Source of the DNA: Desulfovibrio sp.
GTDB lineage: Bacteria; Desulfobacterota; Desulfovibrionia; Desulfovibrionales; Desulfovibrionaceae
Direction of reading: 5' to 3'
Assembly: GCA_003525525.1 (NCBI GenBank)
Contig: DQED01000030.1
Location: forward strand, 1 to 7,369
Length of the DNA: 7,369 bases
The notes below the pieces were generated by a model, which saw only the letters and a program-made list of their open reading frames with translations, did no database searches and had not been told where the DNA came from. Shown piece after piece: positions 1 to 4,714 of the stretch. The first letter of the stretch is position 1. The number at the start of each line of letters is the position of its first letter. The translations under genes were made by a program, and so were the position numbers.

Positions 1-428
1 GTTTGGTGCGTCTTGGAGCCGGCATGGCGCCACACGCCCCAGACGAGGAAGTTAACCACCACCGTCGTGATGCCGGCCAGAAGCGGCAACGGCGCAGCCC
101 CGAACCATACGATGCAGGCGAAAAGCGCCGCTCCCGAGAGGGCCAGCCGGAAATAGAACCGAGCCAGCACGGCCGCCACGGCTTCGCGCCTGTTTGCGTA
201 TCCCGTGATCCGCTGGCCGAACCTGGCCAGGGAGCAGAAATTGGCCGAGATGATGACCGTGCCCGCGGCCAGTGACCAGGCCGCCACGGACACGCCCGCG
301 AACGGCAAGGTCGCCGCGAGCACCAGAGCGGTCAGGAGCAGCTGGTTGCGCACCAGTTCCCGCACCTCGGGGTGGACATACCCCCGGCGCAGCAGCCAGC
401 GATCCAGCTTGTCCCTAAGATTTTTCAT
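1..428 (-). CDS. atpI: ATP synthase F0 accessory subunit I (AtpI), partial
   Basis: This is the first 142 codons of an AtpI-type protein; no stop codon is reached before the left edge. The reading begins MKNLRDKLDRWLLRRGY, a basic cytoplasmic N-terminus, followed by four hydrophobic stretches: LLLTALVLAATLPFAGV, a segment around AAGTVIISANF, ALSGAALFACIVWFG and LLAGITTVVVNFLVWGVW. That four-helix layout fits the AtpI (UncI) family, membrane proteins implicated in assembly of the Na+/H+ F0 c-ring and in Mg2+ supply. The start overlaps the end of atpZ by about 14 bases, so translation is probably coupled. A second ATG lies immediately upstream at 431 and could be the start; the GGGCGGGG ribosome-binding site suits either. 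In related organisms atpB and atpE follow, which would lie outside this window. Family call is from hydropathy, size and neighbour rather than a sharp motif. Confidence 0.8.
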   Translation of the reverse strand, partial: MKNLRDKLDRWLLRRGYVHPEVRELVRNQLLLTALVLAATLPFAGVSVAAWSLAAGTVIISANFCSLARFGQRITGYANRREAVAAVLARFYFRLALSGAALFACIVWFGAAPLPLLAGITTVVVNFLVWGVWRHAGSKTHQ

Positions 429-687
429 CATCCCCGCCCTGCTTTTCCTGTTCGCCCGCGTCTGCCTTCTGGATCTTCCTGACTTCCACCATCACGTTCT
501 TGAATCCCGCGACGATGCCCAGGATCAGAAACGCAAGCAAAAGCCATGGCTTGGTATCCAGCCATTTGTCCAGCCACCAGCCGATGAAGAGACCGACGAA
601 CGTGGCCGACACGAGATTGAGCCCCACCACCGAAGCCGAGGCGATGGACTCGCGAACGCTTTTATCCTTGATGAGTCGGCCGAACAC
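415..687 (-). CDS. atpZ: AtpZ/AtpI-family F0 protein
   Basis: A 90-residue protein with a GTG start at 687, chosen because GGGAGGGGACAGG lies just upstream; the 38 residues that can be read before it are basic, GC-driven and unlike the family. Two membrane helices are visible (about 17-38 and 47-66), joined by the short loop DKWLDTKP, with family-typical small-residue motifs (VGLFIGWWLD and LGIVAGFKNV). The C-terminus is charged and hydrophilic (EVRKIQKADAGEQEKQGGDDEKS, 68-90). This is the pattern of the PF09527 ATPase_gene1/AtpZ family, found at the head of many atp operons. AtpZ with AtpI has been proposed to form a Ca2+/Mg2+ transporter serving the synthase. Its stop overlaps the atpI start. 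A promoter and a Rex-like operator lie upstream, making it the first gene of the operon. Confidence 0.88.
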   Translation of the reverse strand: MFGRLIKDKSVRESIASASVVGLNLVSATFVGLFIGWWLDKWLDTKPWLLLAFLILGIVAGFKNVMVEVRKIQKADAGEQEKQGGDDEKS

Positions 688-752
688 CCTGTCCCCTCCC
701 GTCCTGCGACAGTCCCCGGACCCGCCTGGGCCGGACCCAAACGCGCGGGCGC

Positions 753-770
753 TCGTGCACAACTTCACAA
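753..770. promoter_or_regulatory. Rex-like redox operator (NADH/NAD+ sensing)
   Basis: The 18 bases TCGTGCACAACTTCACAA match the Rex palindrome TTGTGAANNNNTTCACAA at all 7 bases of the right half and 5 of 7 of the left. The site lies just downstream of the candidate -10 element of the atpZ promoter, over the expected transcription start, where a bound repressor would block initiation. In Desulfovibrio, Rex is known to control energy-metabolism genes, and the rex gene lies beside the atpE/atpB group in D. vulgaris, as I recall. Function here is inferred from the motif and context. Confidence 0.5.
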
Positions 771-779
771 GTCGCGATC

Positions 780-808
780 GACTAGCACGGCACCCCGGCA
801 AAAGTCAA
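780..808 (-). promoter_or_regulatory. Candidate sigma-70 promoter of the atpZ-atpI operon
   Basis: Reading the minus strand, TTGACT (808-803) is followed after exactly 17 bases by CTAGTC (785-780). The -35 hexamer is a 5/6 match to consensus; the -10 is poor (TAGTCG in the 18-base register). The predicted transcription start near 773 leaves a leader of about 86 bases before the GTG of atpZ. The adjacent Rex-like operator gives independent support for a regulated promoter here. Confidence 0.5.
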
Positions 809-921
809 CGGGCCTTGCCCATTTTCAACCGGTTTCCCCGCGCGCCGACACCTGCGAACCAAGGTCGTCTACGCCCGACCCTGCTCCGCCACAAGACTTT
901 TTCATGGAAGCTTTCCCGATT

Positions 922-941
922 TTGTGATTCCCTCATGACAA
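922..941. promoter_or_regulatory. Imperfect inverted repeat upstream of the cysteine-rich gene
   Basis: TTGTGAT-N6-ATGACAA: two 7-base arms complementary at 6 of 7 positions. The spacing does not match CRP (TGTGA-N6-TCACA) or Rex (TTGTGAA-N4-TTCACAA), so no regulator can be named. It ends two bases before a weak ECF-like -35, a plausible place for an activator or repressor. It could also be chance. Confidence 0.2.
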
Positions 942-942
942 C

Positions 943-968
943 GTCAACGACTTCCCGTAGGAAACGAC
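943..968 (+). promoter_or_regulatory. Weak ECF-type promoter candidate for the cysteine-rich gene
   Basis: GTCAAC (943-948), a 16-base spacer and CGAC (965-968) resemble the TGTAAC-N17-CGAC element found before the ECF operon, but the -35 differs and the spacer is one base shorter. The predicted start near 975 would leave a leader of about 28 bases with AGGAGG at 991-996. No convincing sigma-70 promoter was seen in this gap on the plus strand. Confidence 0.22.
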
Positions 969-1002
969 ATAGCGGAAGCCTTTGCCCGCAAGGAGGGAAA
1001 AC

Positions 1003-1428
1003 ATGAAACGTCCCCTGTTCATCGCCCTTGTCCTCACCCTGGCCCTGGCCGCCGCTTCGGCCGCCCTGGCCCAAACCCAGCTGTATTGCGTCAAGCCCGA
1101 CGGTTCCGCCGTCGCCGCGATCTCCCTGCCCTACGGCGACCGGCACGACCCGAGCGTGGTCTGCAACGCCGTGGTGCCCCAATGCTACCTGACGTGCAGC
1201 GCGGTCATGCAGGTCCAGGACGGCTACGCCGCCCAGGCCGCCAATGTGCCCGTCATCCAGGTCACACAACAAATGCTCCAGCGCCTGGGCAACCCGGCCC
1301 CGGAAACCCCGGCCATGTGCGCCCAGCAATACCAGCAGTGCGTTTCCCAATGCCGCGGCGACAAGGCCTGCATCGCCTACTGCAAGTCCGTGCGCTCCGG
1401 CTGCGGCACCGGCAATCGCGGCCAGTAG
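1003..1428 (+). CDS. Secreted cysteine-rich protein of unknown function
   Basis: A 141-residue protein beginning at ATG 1003, seven bases after the strong ribosome-binding site AGGAGG (991-996). Residues 1-23 are a classic Sec signal peptide (MKRP, a long Leu/Ala core, then AALA before QTQ). The mature part, about 117 residues, has ten cysteines and no membrane segment. The cysteines follow a repeated spacing: C-x6-C-x3-C in the N-terminal half (CNAVVPQCYLTC), then C-x6-C-x3-C-x5-C-x3-C-x6-C near the C-terminus, a near-symmetric twin CX3C pattern. This suggests disulfide-stapled helical hairpins in the periplasm, or less likely metal binding. There is no haem CXXCH motif. I do not recognise the family. 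The gene stands alone on the plus strand, convergent with sod. Confidence 0.8.
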   Translation: MKRPLFIALVLTLALAAASAALAQTQLYCVKPDGSAVAAISLPYGDRHDPSVVCNAVVPQCYLTCSAVMQVQDGYAAQAANVPVIQVTQQMLQRLGNPAPETPAMCAQQYQQCVSQCRGDKACIAYCKSVRSGCGTGNRGQ

Positions 1429-1464
1429 GAGGAGAGGGAAGATCGGGGCGCTGCCCCGAACCCC

Positions 1465-1489
1465 GCCGGGGGGGATCATCCCCCCCGGC
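1465..1489 (+). terminator. Hairpin downstream of the cysteine-rich gene
   Basis: A perfect 10-bp stem (GCCGGGGGGG/CCCCCCCGGC) with a 5-base loop, 37 bases after the stop codon at 1428. There is no T-run after it, so it is not a canonical intrinsic terminator. It could stop transcription with help or protect the mRNA 3' end. Confidence 0.4.
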
Positions 1490-1581
1490 CCCCCTGAGCG
1501 GGGGCGGCTGGGAGCGGGTGGAGGCGTGGGCGTGGTCGGGAGTGCTTCGCCGCTGGCGCCCGCTCCCCCCGCCGGGGAGGT

Positions 1582-1606
1582 CCAGGAGGGGGTCACCCCC
1601 TCCTGG
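1582..1606 (-). terminator. Hairpin downstream of sod
   Basis: A perfect 11-bp stem (CCAGGAGGGGG/CCCCCTCCTGG) with a 3-base loop, about 68 bases beyond the sod stop at 1674. Very stable, but without a T-tract on the minus strand. It is symmetric and could work in both directions; it is part of the REP-like block. Confidence 0.35.
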
Positions 1607-1673
1607 CCGCCGGAGGCATCTTCCTCTTGCCCTCTTCCCGGCGTTTCTCTCCCCTCCCCTCGCCTCGTCTCGC

Positions 1674-2381
1674 CTAGCCCAGGTTCTTCTCCGCGAAATC
1701 CCAGTTGACGAGCTTGTCCAGGACGCCGGCCACGTAATCGGCGCGGCGGTTCTGGTAGTCCAGGTAGTAGGCGTGTTCCCAGACGTCGATGACCCACAGG
1801 GGCTTGAGGCCTTCCTGGAGCGGGTTGCCGGCGTTGCCGGTCTTGACGACCTGCAGCTTGCCGTCGTTGCCGGCGACGAGCCAGGCCCAACCGCTGCCGA
1901 ACTGGCTGACCGCGGCTTCGGTGAGGGCTTTTTTGCAGCCGTCGAGGCTGCCGAAGGACGCGTCGATGGCTTTGGCGAGCTTGCCTGCGGGCGCGCCGCC
2001 TTTGGGATGCAGGCCGTTCCAGTAGAAGACGTGGTTCCAGGCCTGTGCCGTGTTGTTGAAGATGGCCGTCAGTTTGGGGTCCTTGCCGGCGGCCAGGAAG
2101 ACCTCTTCCAGGGACATGCCGGCGAGCGGGCTCGCGGCCACGAGTTTGTTGGCATTGGCGAAGTAGCCCATGGTGTGCTTGCCGTAATGGAAGCTCACGG
2201 TACGGGCGGAGATGACGGGCTCCAGGGCGTTTTCGGGGTACGGCAGGGGCGGGACCGTATAAGCCTCGGCCCAGGCGGCGTCCGGCCGGATCAGGCCTCC
2301 GGCCAGGACCATGAGCCCGGCGGCGGCGGAAAGACGAAGGACATCGCGACGGGAAAAGGATGCGGCGCGAGAGACTGGCAT
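1674..2381 (-). CDS. sodB: Tat-exported periplasmic Fe superoxide dismutase
   Basis: A 235-residue iron superoxide dismutase that converts superoxide to oxygen and hydrogen peroxide. The ATG at 2381 is chosen because GAGGAGGA ends six bases upstream; a GTG at 2399 would place that ribosome-binding site inside the gene. Residues 10-16 (SRRDVLR) form a twin-arginine motif, followed by a hydrophobic core and an AWA cleavage site near 36-38, so the enzyme is exported folded to the periplasm. The mature part aligns along its length with E. coli SodB. Metal ligands are H65 (SFHYGKHT), H117 (AWNHVFYWN), D199 and H203 (VIDVWEH); Y73 is the active-site gateway tyrosine. Q113 in FNNTAQAWNH and FGSGWAWL mark the iron rather than manganese type. 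The gene follows the ECF operon on the same strand, and an ECF-like promoter lies directly upstream. Confidence 0.95.
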   Translation of the reverse strand: MPVSRAASFSRRDVLRLSAAAGLMVLAGGLIRPDAAWAEAYTVPPLPYPENALEPVISARTVSFHYGKHTMGYFANANKLVAASPLAGMSLEEVFLAAGKDPKLTAIFNNTAQAWNHVFYWNGLHPKGGAPAGKLAKAIDASFGSLDGCKKALTEAAVSQFGSGWAWLVAGNDGKLQVVKTGNAGNPLQEGLKPLWVIDVWEHAYYLDYQNRRADYVAGVLDKLVNWDFAEKNLG

Positions 2382-2435
2382 GACGTTCCTCCTCGGCACG
2401 GCCTACGGATGTGGCGCGTGCCCTTGGGTTGCGAC

Positions 2436-2465
2436 GGACCGCCCCTTGCGTGTTCGGGGCGGCCC
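2436..2465 (-). other. Hairpin in the sod leader / after the ECF operon
   Basis: In the minus-strand RNA, GGGCCGCCCC (2465-2456) pairs with GGGGCGGTCC (2445-2436) around a 10-base loop: 10 bp including one G-U pair. It lies 51 bases past the stop of the proline-rich Spy-like gene and 55 bases before the sod start. There is no T-run, so it may weakly terminate the ECF operon or be a structured element in the sod 5' leader. Confidence 0.35.
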
Positions 2466-2493
2466 GCGGGATTTGCCGTCAGTATTGCCAGAT

Positions 2494-2520
2494 TTCGCAG
2501 TGCAGGGGAATGGGGTTACG
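2494..2520 (-). promoter_or_regulatory. Candidate ECF sigma promoter for sod
   Basis: On the minus strand, CGTAAC (2520-2515), then 17 bases, then CGAA (2497-2494). It shares GTAACCCC, the CGA core and the exact 17-base spacer with the element upstream of the ECF operon at 4637-4663. The -35 overlaps the stop codon of the preceding gene. Predicted start near 2487 gives a leader of about 106 bases containing the 2436-2465 hairpin. This is a pattern match between two sites in one window, not a statistically tested motif. Confidence 0.45.
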
Positions 2521-3148
2521 GATTTCCCAGGCTCTTTTCCGGAGCTTGGGGCGCAGGGCTGCCCTTGGCCGGCGCAGGAGCCGCTTCAGGGGAGGCCTTG
2601 CCTTCGGGCTGCGGCTGTCGCGGCGGCAGCGGGGGGAAACCCTCGAAATTCGGGGGCGGCCTCATGCCGGGTGGGGGTGGCGGCGGGCCGCCGTCGAAAC
2701 CGTGGGAAGGCGGCGGCGGGAATCCGCCCTCGCCGGGCGGCGGGCCGCCGGGGGACGGGGCGAAGCGTTCCATGGCCTTGCGCCGCTTTTCCAGACTTTC
2801 CATGCGCGCTGTGAACTTCTCGCGCTGCTCCGGGGTCAGAATGGCCTTGGTGGCTTCGATGCTCTTGTCGATGGTTTCACGGACCTTGGGTTCCTGCTCG
2901 CGCCGGATCTTGGCCAGTTCGTCGCCCGTATTGAGCACGATCGGCCGCAGTTTTTCCCGTTGCGCCGTGGAGAGGTCCAGGTCATCGGACATGCGGCGCA
3001 CGACCATCTCGGAAAAATGTCGCGGATCGCCGTGAAACAGTTCGAACCTGCCCCGCTCGGCCAGCAGGCGGGAGCCGAAATAACCCGTCACCGCGCCCGA
3101 GGCGAAAAGCAGAAGCCCCGCCAGTATCTTCGTCGTCATGGGACGCAT
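2516..3148 (-). CDS. Spy/CpxP-like periplasmic protein with proline-rich tail
   Basis: A 210-residue protein. Residues 5-23 are an uncleaved membrane anchor or signal peptide (ILAGLLLFASGAVTGYF). Residues about 35-128 form a charged, helical, coiled-coil-prone domain with two LTxxQ-type motifs, LDLSTAQREKL (57-67) and LTPEQREKF (104-112), typical of Spy, CpxP and ZraP and of the 'metal_resist' periplasmic sensor family that includes CnrX. H39, H44, M48 and M53 are possible metal ligands. Residues 131-210 are a low-complexity tail very rich in proline and glycine, with a run of six prolines at 155-160. The start at 3148 follows the anti-sigma gene by nine bases with only a weak GGCGGCGG ribosome-binding site; ATG 3139 is an alternative. 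As last gene of the sigma operon it may be the stress sensor, a chaperone, or both. Confidence 0.8.
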   Translation of the reverse strand: MRPMTTKILAGLLLFASGAVTGYFGSRLLAERGRFELFHGDPRHFSEMVVRRMSDDLDLSTAQREKLRPIVLNTGDELAKIRREQEPKVRETIDKSIEATKAILTPEQREKFTARMESLEKRRKAMERFAPSPGGPPPGEGGFPPPPSHGFDGGPPPPPPGMRPPPNFEGFPPLPPRQPQPEGKASPEAAPAPAKGSPAPQAPEKSLGNP

Positions 3149-3157
3149 GCCGCCGCC

Positions 3158-3466
3158 CTACACGCCGAGCATGGAGACCAGAACCTGGCCGTTGGGATCG
3201 TAAAAGAGCATTCGCCCGATTTCCTCTTCCAGACCGGAGCCCCAGAACAGCGCCATGAGCACCGTGGCCGCGGCCACGAACCCGGCTCCGGCGGCCATGC
3301 GCCACAGAACCCCCGTGGCGGCCGGTTCTTCGGCCGGTTCGGCCTTGATGGCTGCCAGCACCGAGGCGGCCATGGCGGGCTCGACAGGCGGGGCCTCGCG
3401 CCCGGCATGGGCCGCACGCAGCACGGCCTCCAGCCGGTCCCTGCGTTGCGATTCGTTTCCGTCCAT
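3158..3466 (-). CDS. Putative single-pass anti-sigma factor
   Basis: A 102-residue protein: an acidic and alanine-rich cytoplasmic N-terminal part (1-52), one membrane helix (about 53-75, VLWRMAAGAGFVAAATVLMALFWG) and a short external tail (77-102, ending GQVLVSMLGV). It has no cysteine and no HxxxCxxC motif, so it is not a zinc-binding (ZAS) anti-sigma factor. The call rests on size, topology and position directly after an ECF sigma gene, as for CnrY. GGAGGA follows the sigma stop codon immediately (the TAA and ribosome-binding site form TAAGGAGGA), giving an 11-base... spacing of ten bases between stop and start and probable translational coupling, which would keep sigma and anti-sigma in balance. 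No sequence motif by itself proves the function. Confidence 0.62.
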   Translation of the reverse strand: MDGNESQRRDRLEAVLRAAHAGREAPPVEPAMAASVLAAIKAEPAEEPAATGVLWRMAAGAGFVAAATVLMALFWGSGLEEEIGRMLFYDPNGQVLVSMLGV

Positions 3467-3476
3467 GGAGTCCTCC

Positions 3477-4067
3477 TTACGTGCCGATGACGTCCGCGAG
3501 CAGTTCGCGCAGTTTCTTGCGCGCCCGGAACGCCCGGACCTTGACGTTGGGGACGCTTATCCCCAGCAGCTCCGCGGCCTCGGCCACGGGGCGCTCCTCG
3601 AGGTGCGTGAGCGTGACCACCATGCGGTCCGTGGGCGAGAGCCGATCCATGGCCCAGGCCAGCAATTCCCTGGCCTCCCGCCGCGACGCCGTTTCCTCGG
3701 CGGCCTCGCTCGTCTCCAGGGCCGCCGCCTCCTCGGCGAAGGCCCGGCATTCGTCGGACAGCTCGCTTTCCGGCCGCTCCCGGCGGCGGTATTCCGCCCG
3801 CCAGAAGTCGTGGCAGGTGCGCACCGCCACCTTGGCCAGCCAGTGTCCGAAGGGGCTGTCCCCGCGGTAGCCGACAAGGGACCGGTAGGCCCGCACGAAC
3901 ACCTCGTGCGTGAGTTCCGTCACCCGTTCCCGGGGGGCGTGGCCGGAGACGATCCCGGCCACGCGCCCCTGATACTTCTTCATGAGCCTGGCGTAGGCGT
4001 CCACGTCGCCCGCCCGGATCTCCACAAGGACCCGGGCGTCCTCCATGTCCACCACCGTTTCGGCCAT
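3477..4067 (-). CDS. ECF (sigma-70 family) RNA polymerase sigma factor
   Basis: A 196-residue extracytoplasmic-function sigma factor. Region 2 spans about residues 15-97, including ELTHEVFVRAYRSLVGYRGD and SPFGHWLAKVAVRTCHDFWR, which bind core polymerase and the -10 element. An acidic linker (100-130) follows, then region 4 (about 135-190), whose helix-turn-helix VAEAAELLGISVPNVKVRAF would read the -35 element. Regions 1 and 3 are absent, as expected for ECF factors. The ATG at 4067 is preferred: CCGGAG lies upstream and the reading before it overlaps the end of the previous gene. It is the second gene of a four-gene operon, 13 bases after a Spy-like gene and 10 before the putative anti-sigma. 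A promoter with ECF character precedes the operon, suggesting autoregulation. Confidence 0.93.
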   Translation of the reverse strand: MAETVVDMEDARVLVEIRAGDVDAYARLMKKYQGRVAGIVSGHAPRERVTELTHEVFVRAYRSLVGYRGDSPFGHWLAKVAVRTCHDFWRAEYRRRERPESELSDECRAFAEEAAALETSEAAEETASRREARELLAWAMDRLSPTDRMVVTLTHLEERPVAEAAELLGISVPNVKVRAFRARKKLRELLADVIGT

Positions 4068-4080
4068 AACGCTCCGGAGC

Positions 4081-4581
4081 TTACTTGCCCGCGCCGGCGT
4101 GAGTGTCGATCCACTCATTGATCAGCTCATGGCCGGCATGGAATCGCTCCTTCATTTTCGGCGGCAGCGGCGGCATGCAGCCCTCGGCCCAGTCCTTGCG
4201 CTGCTCGGGCGTGAGCACGGCGAGCACCTTGCCCTCGACCTTGGCCCGCAACACGGCCAATTCCTCGCCGGCGGCCCCGATCTTGCGGCTTGCCTGACGC
4301 ACGAGCTGCTCGTTGCCCGGCTCCTTGCACATCACGTCGCGCATGCCGTCGAACGCTTCGTGCATGGCCCTGCCCGCGGCCTCGAAGGCCGGCCGGTTCT
4401 CCTTGAGGATCACGGCCACGTCATGCTTTTGCGCGTCGCTCAGTCTGAGCGCAAGCAACCTCTCGAGCATGCCGTCGGGCCCCGGTCCGCCGGGGCCGCC
4501 GGGGCCGGGACCCGCGGCCACGGCATAGGCGGAACCGACCAGGACGACCAGGGTCAGCAAGCCGTAACACAATTTCTTCAT
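4081..4581 (-). CDS. Spy/CpxP-family periplasmic protein with two cysteines
   Basis: A 166-residue protein starting at ATG 4581 after GGGAGG. Residues 1-23 are a Sec signal peptide (MKKL, hydrophobic core, AYAVAA). A Gly-Pro-rich stretch (24-37) leads into a helical domain with two LTxxQ-type motifs, LRLSDAQKHD (45-54) and LTPEQRKDW (123-131), the signature of Spy/CpxP-like chaperones and periplasmic metal sensors. The mature protein has two cysteines, C85 and C135, which could form a disulfide, plus several histidines (H53, H74, H148, H151, H161) that could bind metal. It is the first gene of the operon, before the sigma factor, so it may be produced most. Likely roles are a periplasmic holdase or a sensor that feeds the anti-sigma factor; the sequence does not separate these. 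Confidence 0.82.
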   Translation of the reverse strand: MKKLCYGLLTLVVLVGSAYAVAAGPGPGGPGGPGPDGMLERLLALRLSDAQKHDVAVILKENRPAFEAAGRAMHEAFDGMRDVMCKEPGNEQLVRQASRKIGAAGEELAVLRAKVEGKVLAVLTPEQRKDWAEGCMPPLPPKMKERFHAGHELINEWIDTHAGAGK

Positions 4582-4636
4582 GAAAACGACCTCCCGGATA
4601 CGCGGGCGGCCTGTGCCGTCCGTTTGTACGCGGTTG

Positions 4637-4663
4637 GTCGCCGGGGGGATGGCGGGGGTTACA
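4637..4663 (-). promoter_or_regulatory. Candidate autoregulatory ECF promoter of the sigma operon
   Basis: On the minus strand, TGTAAC (4663-4658), a 17-base C-rich spacer and CGAC (4640-4637). This is the form described for ECF-type promoters such as those of B. subtilis SigX (TGTAAC with CGAC). Predicted start near 4630 leaves a leader of about 49 bases ahead of the Spy-like gene, with GGGAGG placed correctly. No good sigma-70 promoter was seen in this gap. The same pattern recurs before sod. Confidence 0.5.
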
Positions 4664-4673
4664 ATGCCGGGGC

Positions 4674-4697
4674 GGGGCGGACGGATGCGTCCGCCCC
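4674..4697 (-). terminator. Hairpin after the aldolase gene
   Basis: A perfect 10-bp stem (ggggcggacg/cgtccgcccc) with a 4-base loop, 18 bases beyond the aldolase stop. The six-base A-run at 4701-4706 lies on the wrong side to act as a U-tract for the minus-strand transcript. It probably limits read-through into the sigma operon, but it is not a canonical intrinsic terminator. Confidence 0.45.
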
Positions 4698-4714
4698 GGG
4701 AAAAAACCGGCCGT

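Larger units (their letters stand above)
688..1002. other. Divergent intergenic region, atpZ to cysteine-rich gene
   Basis: A 315-base gap between two divergently transcribed genes. The left part (753-808) holds the atpZ promoter and the Rex-like site. The right part (922-996) holds an imperfect inverted repeat, a weak ECF-like promoter match and the ribosome-binding site of the plus-strand gene. I see no gene, RNA or clear motif between about 810 and 920. Confidence 0.6.
1440..1620. repeat. GC-rich intergenic block of stacked hairpins (REP-like)
   Basis: This block fills most of the gap between two convergent genes and consists of consecutive inverted repeats: 1444-1449/1453-1458 (6-bp stem, 3-base loop), 1465-1474/1480-1489 (10 bp, loop ATCAT), 1510-1518/1559-1567 (9 bp, long loop) and 1582-1592/1596-1606 (11 bp, loop TCA). 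All stems are perfect. Wording such as GGGGCGCTGCCCCGAACCCC and a GAGGTCCAGGAGGGGG arm resembles dispersed intergenic elements I recall from Desulfovibrio genomes, but copy number cannot be seen in one window. It probably also acts as a two-way transcription end and RNA-stabilising structure. Confidence 0.65.

Noticed and set aside
688..801. An N-terminal extension of atpZ by 38 codons
   Set aside because: The extension is basic, unlike AtpZ proteins, would include the predicted promoter and operator, and a GTG with a strong ribosome-binding site explains the start.
805..1890. A 361-codon open frame on the minus strand
   Set aside because: It is antisense to the cysteine-rich gene, crosses the hairpin block and overlaps sod in another frame; its composition is low-complexity Gly/Arg. 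The genes it overlaps have signal peptides, ribosome-binding sites and recognisable families.
1086..3035. A 649-codon open frame on the plus strand
   Set aside because: It runs across the cysteine-rich gene, the hairpin block and antisense to sod and the Spy-like gene. Its translation is Arg/Gly/Pro-rich with no family features. It is a high-GC shadow.
4698..4706. A-run next to the 4674-4697 hairpin as the U-tract of an intrinsic terminator
   Set aside because: For the minus-strand transcript the run comes before the hairpin, and for a plus-strand transcript it would be A, not U.
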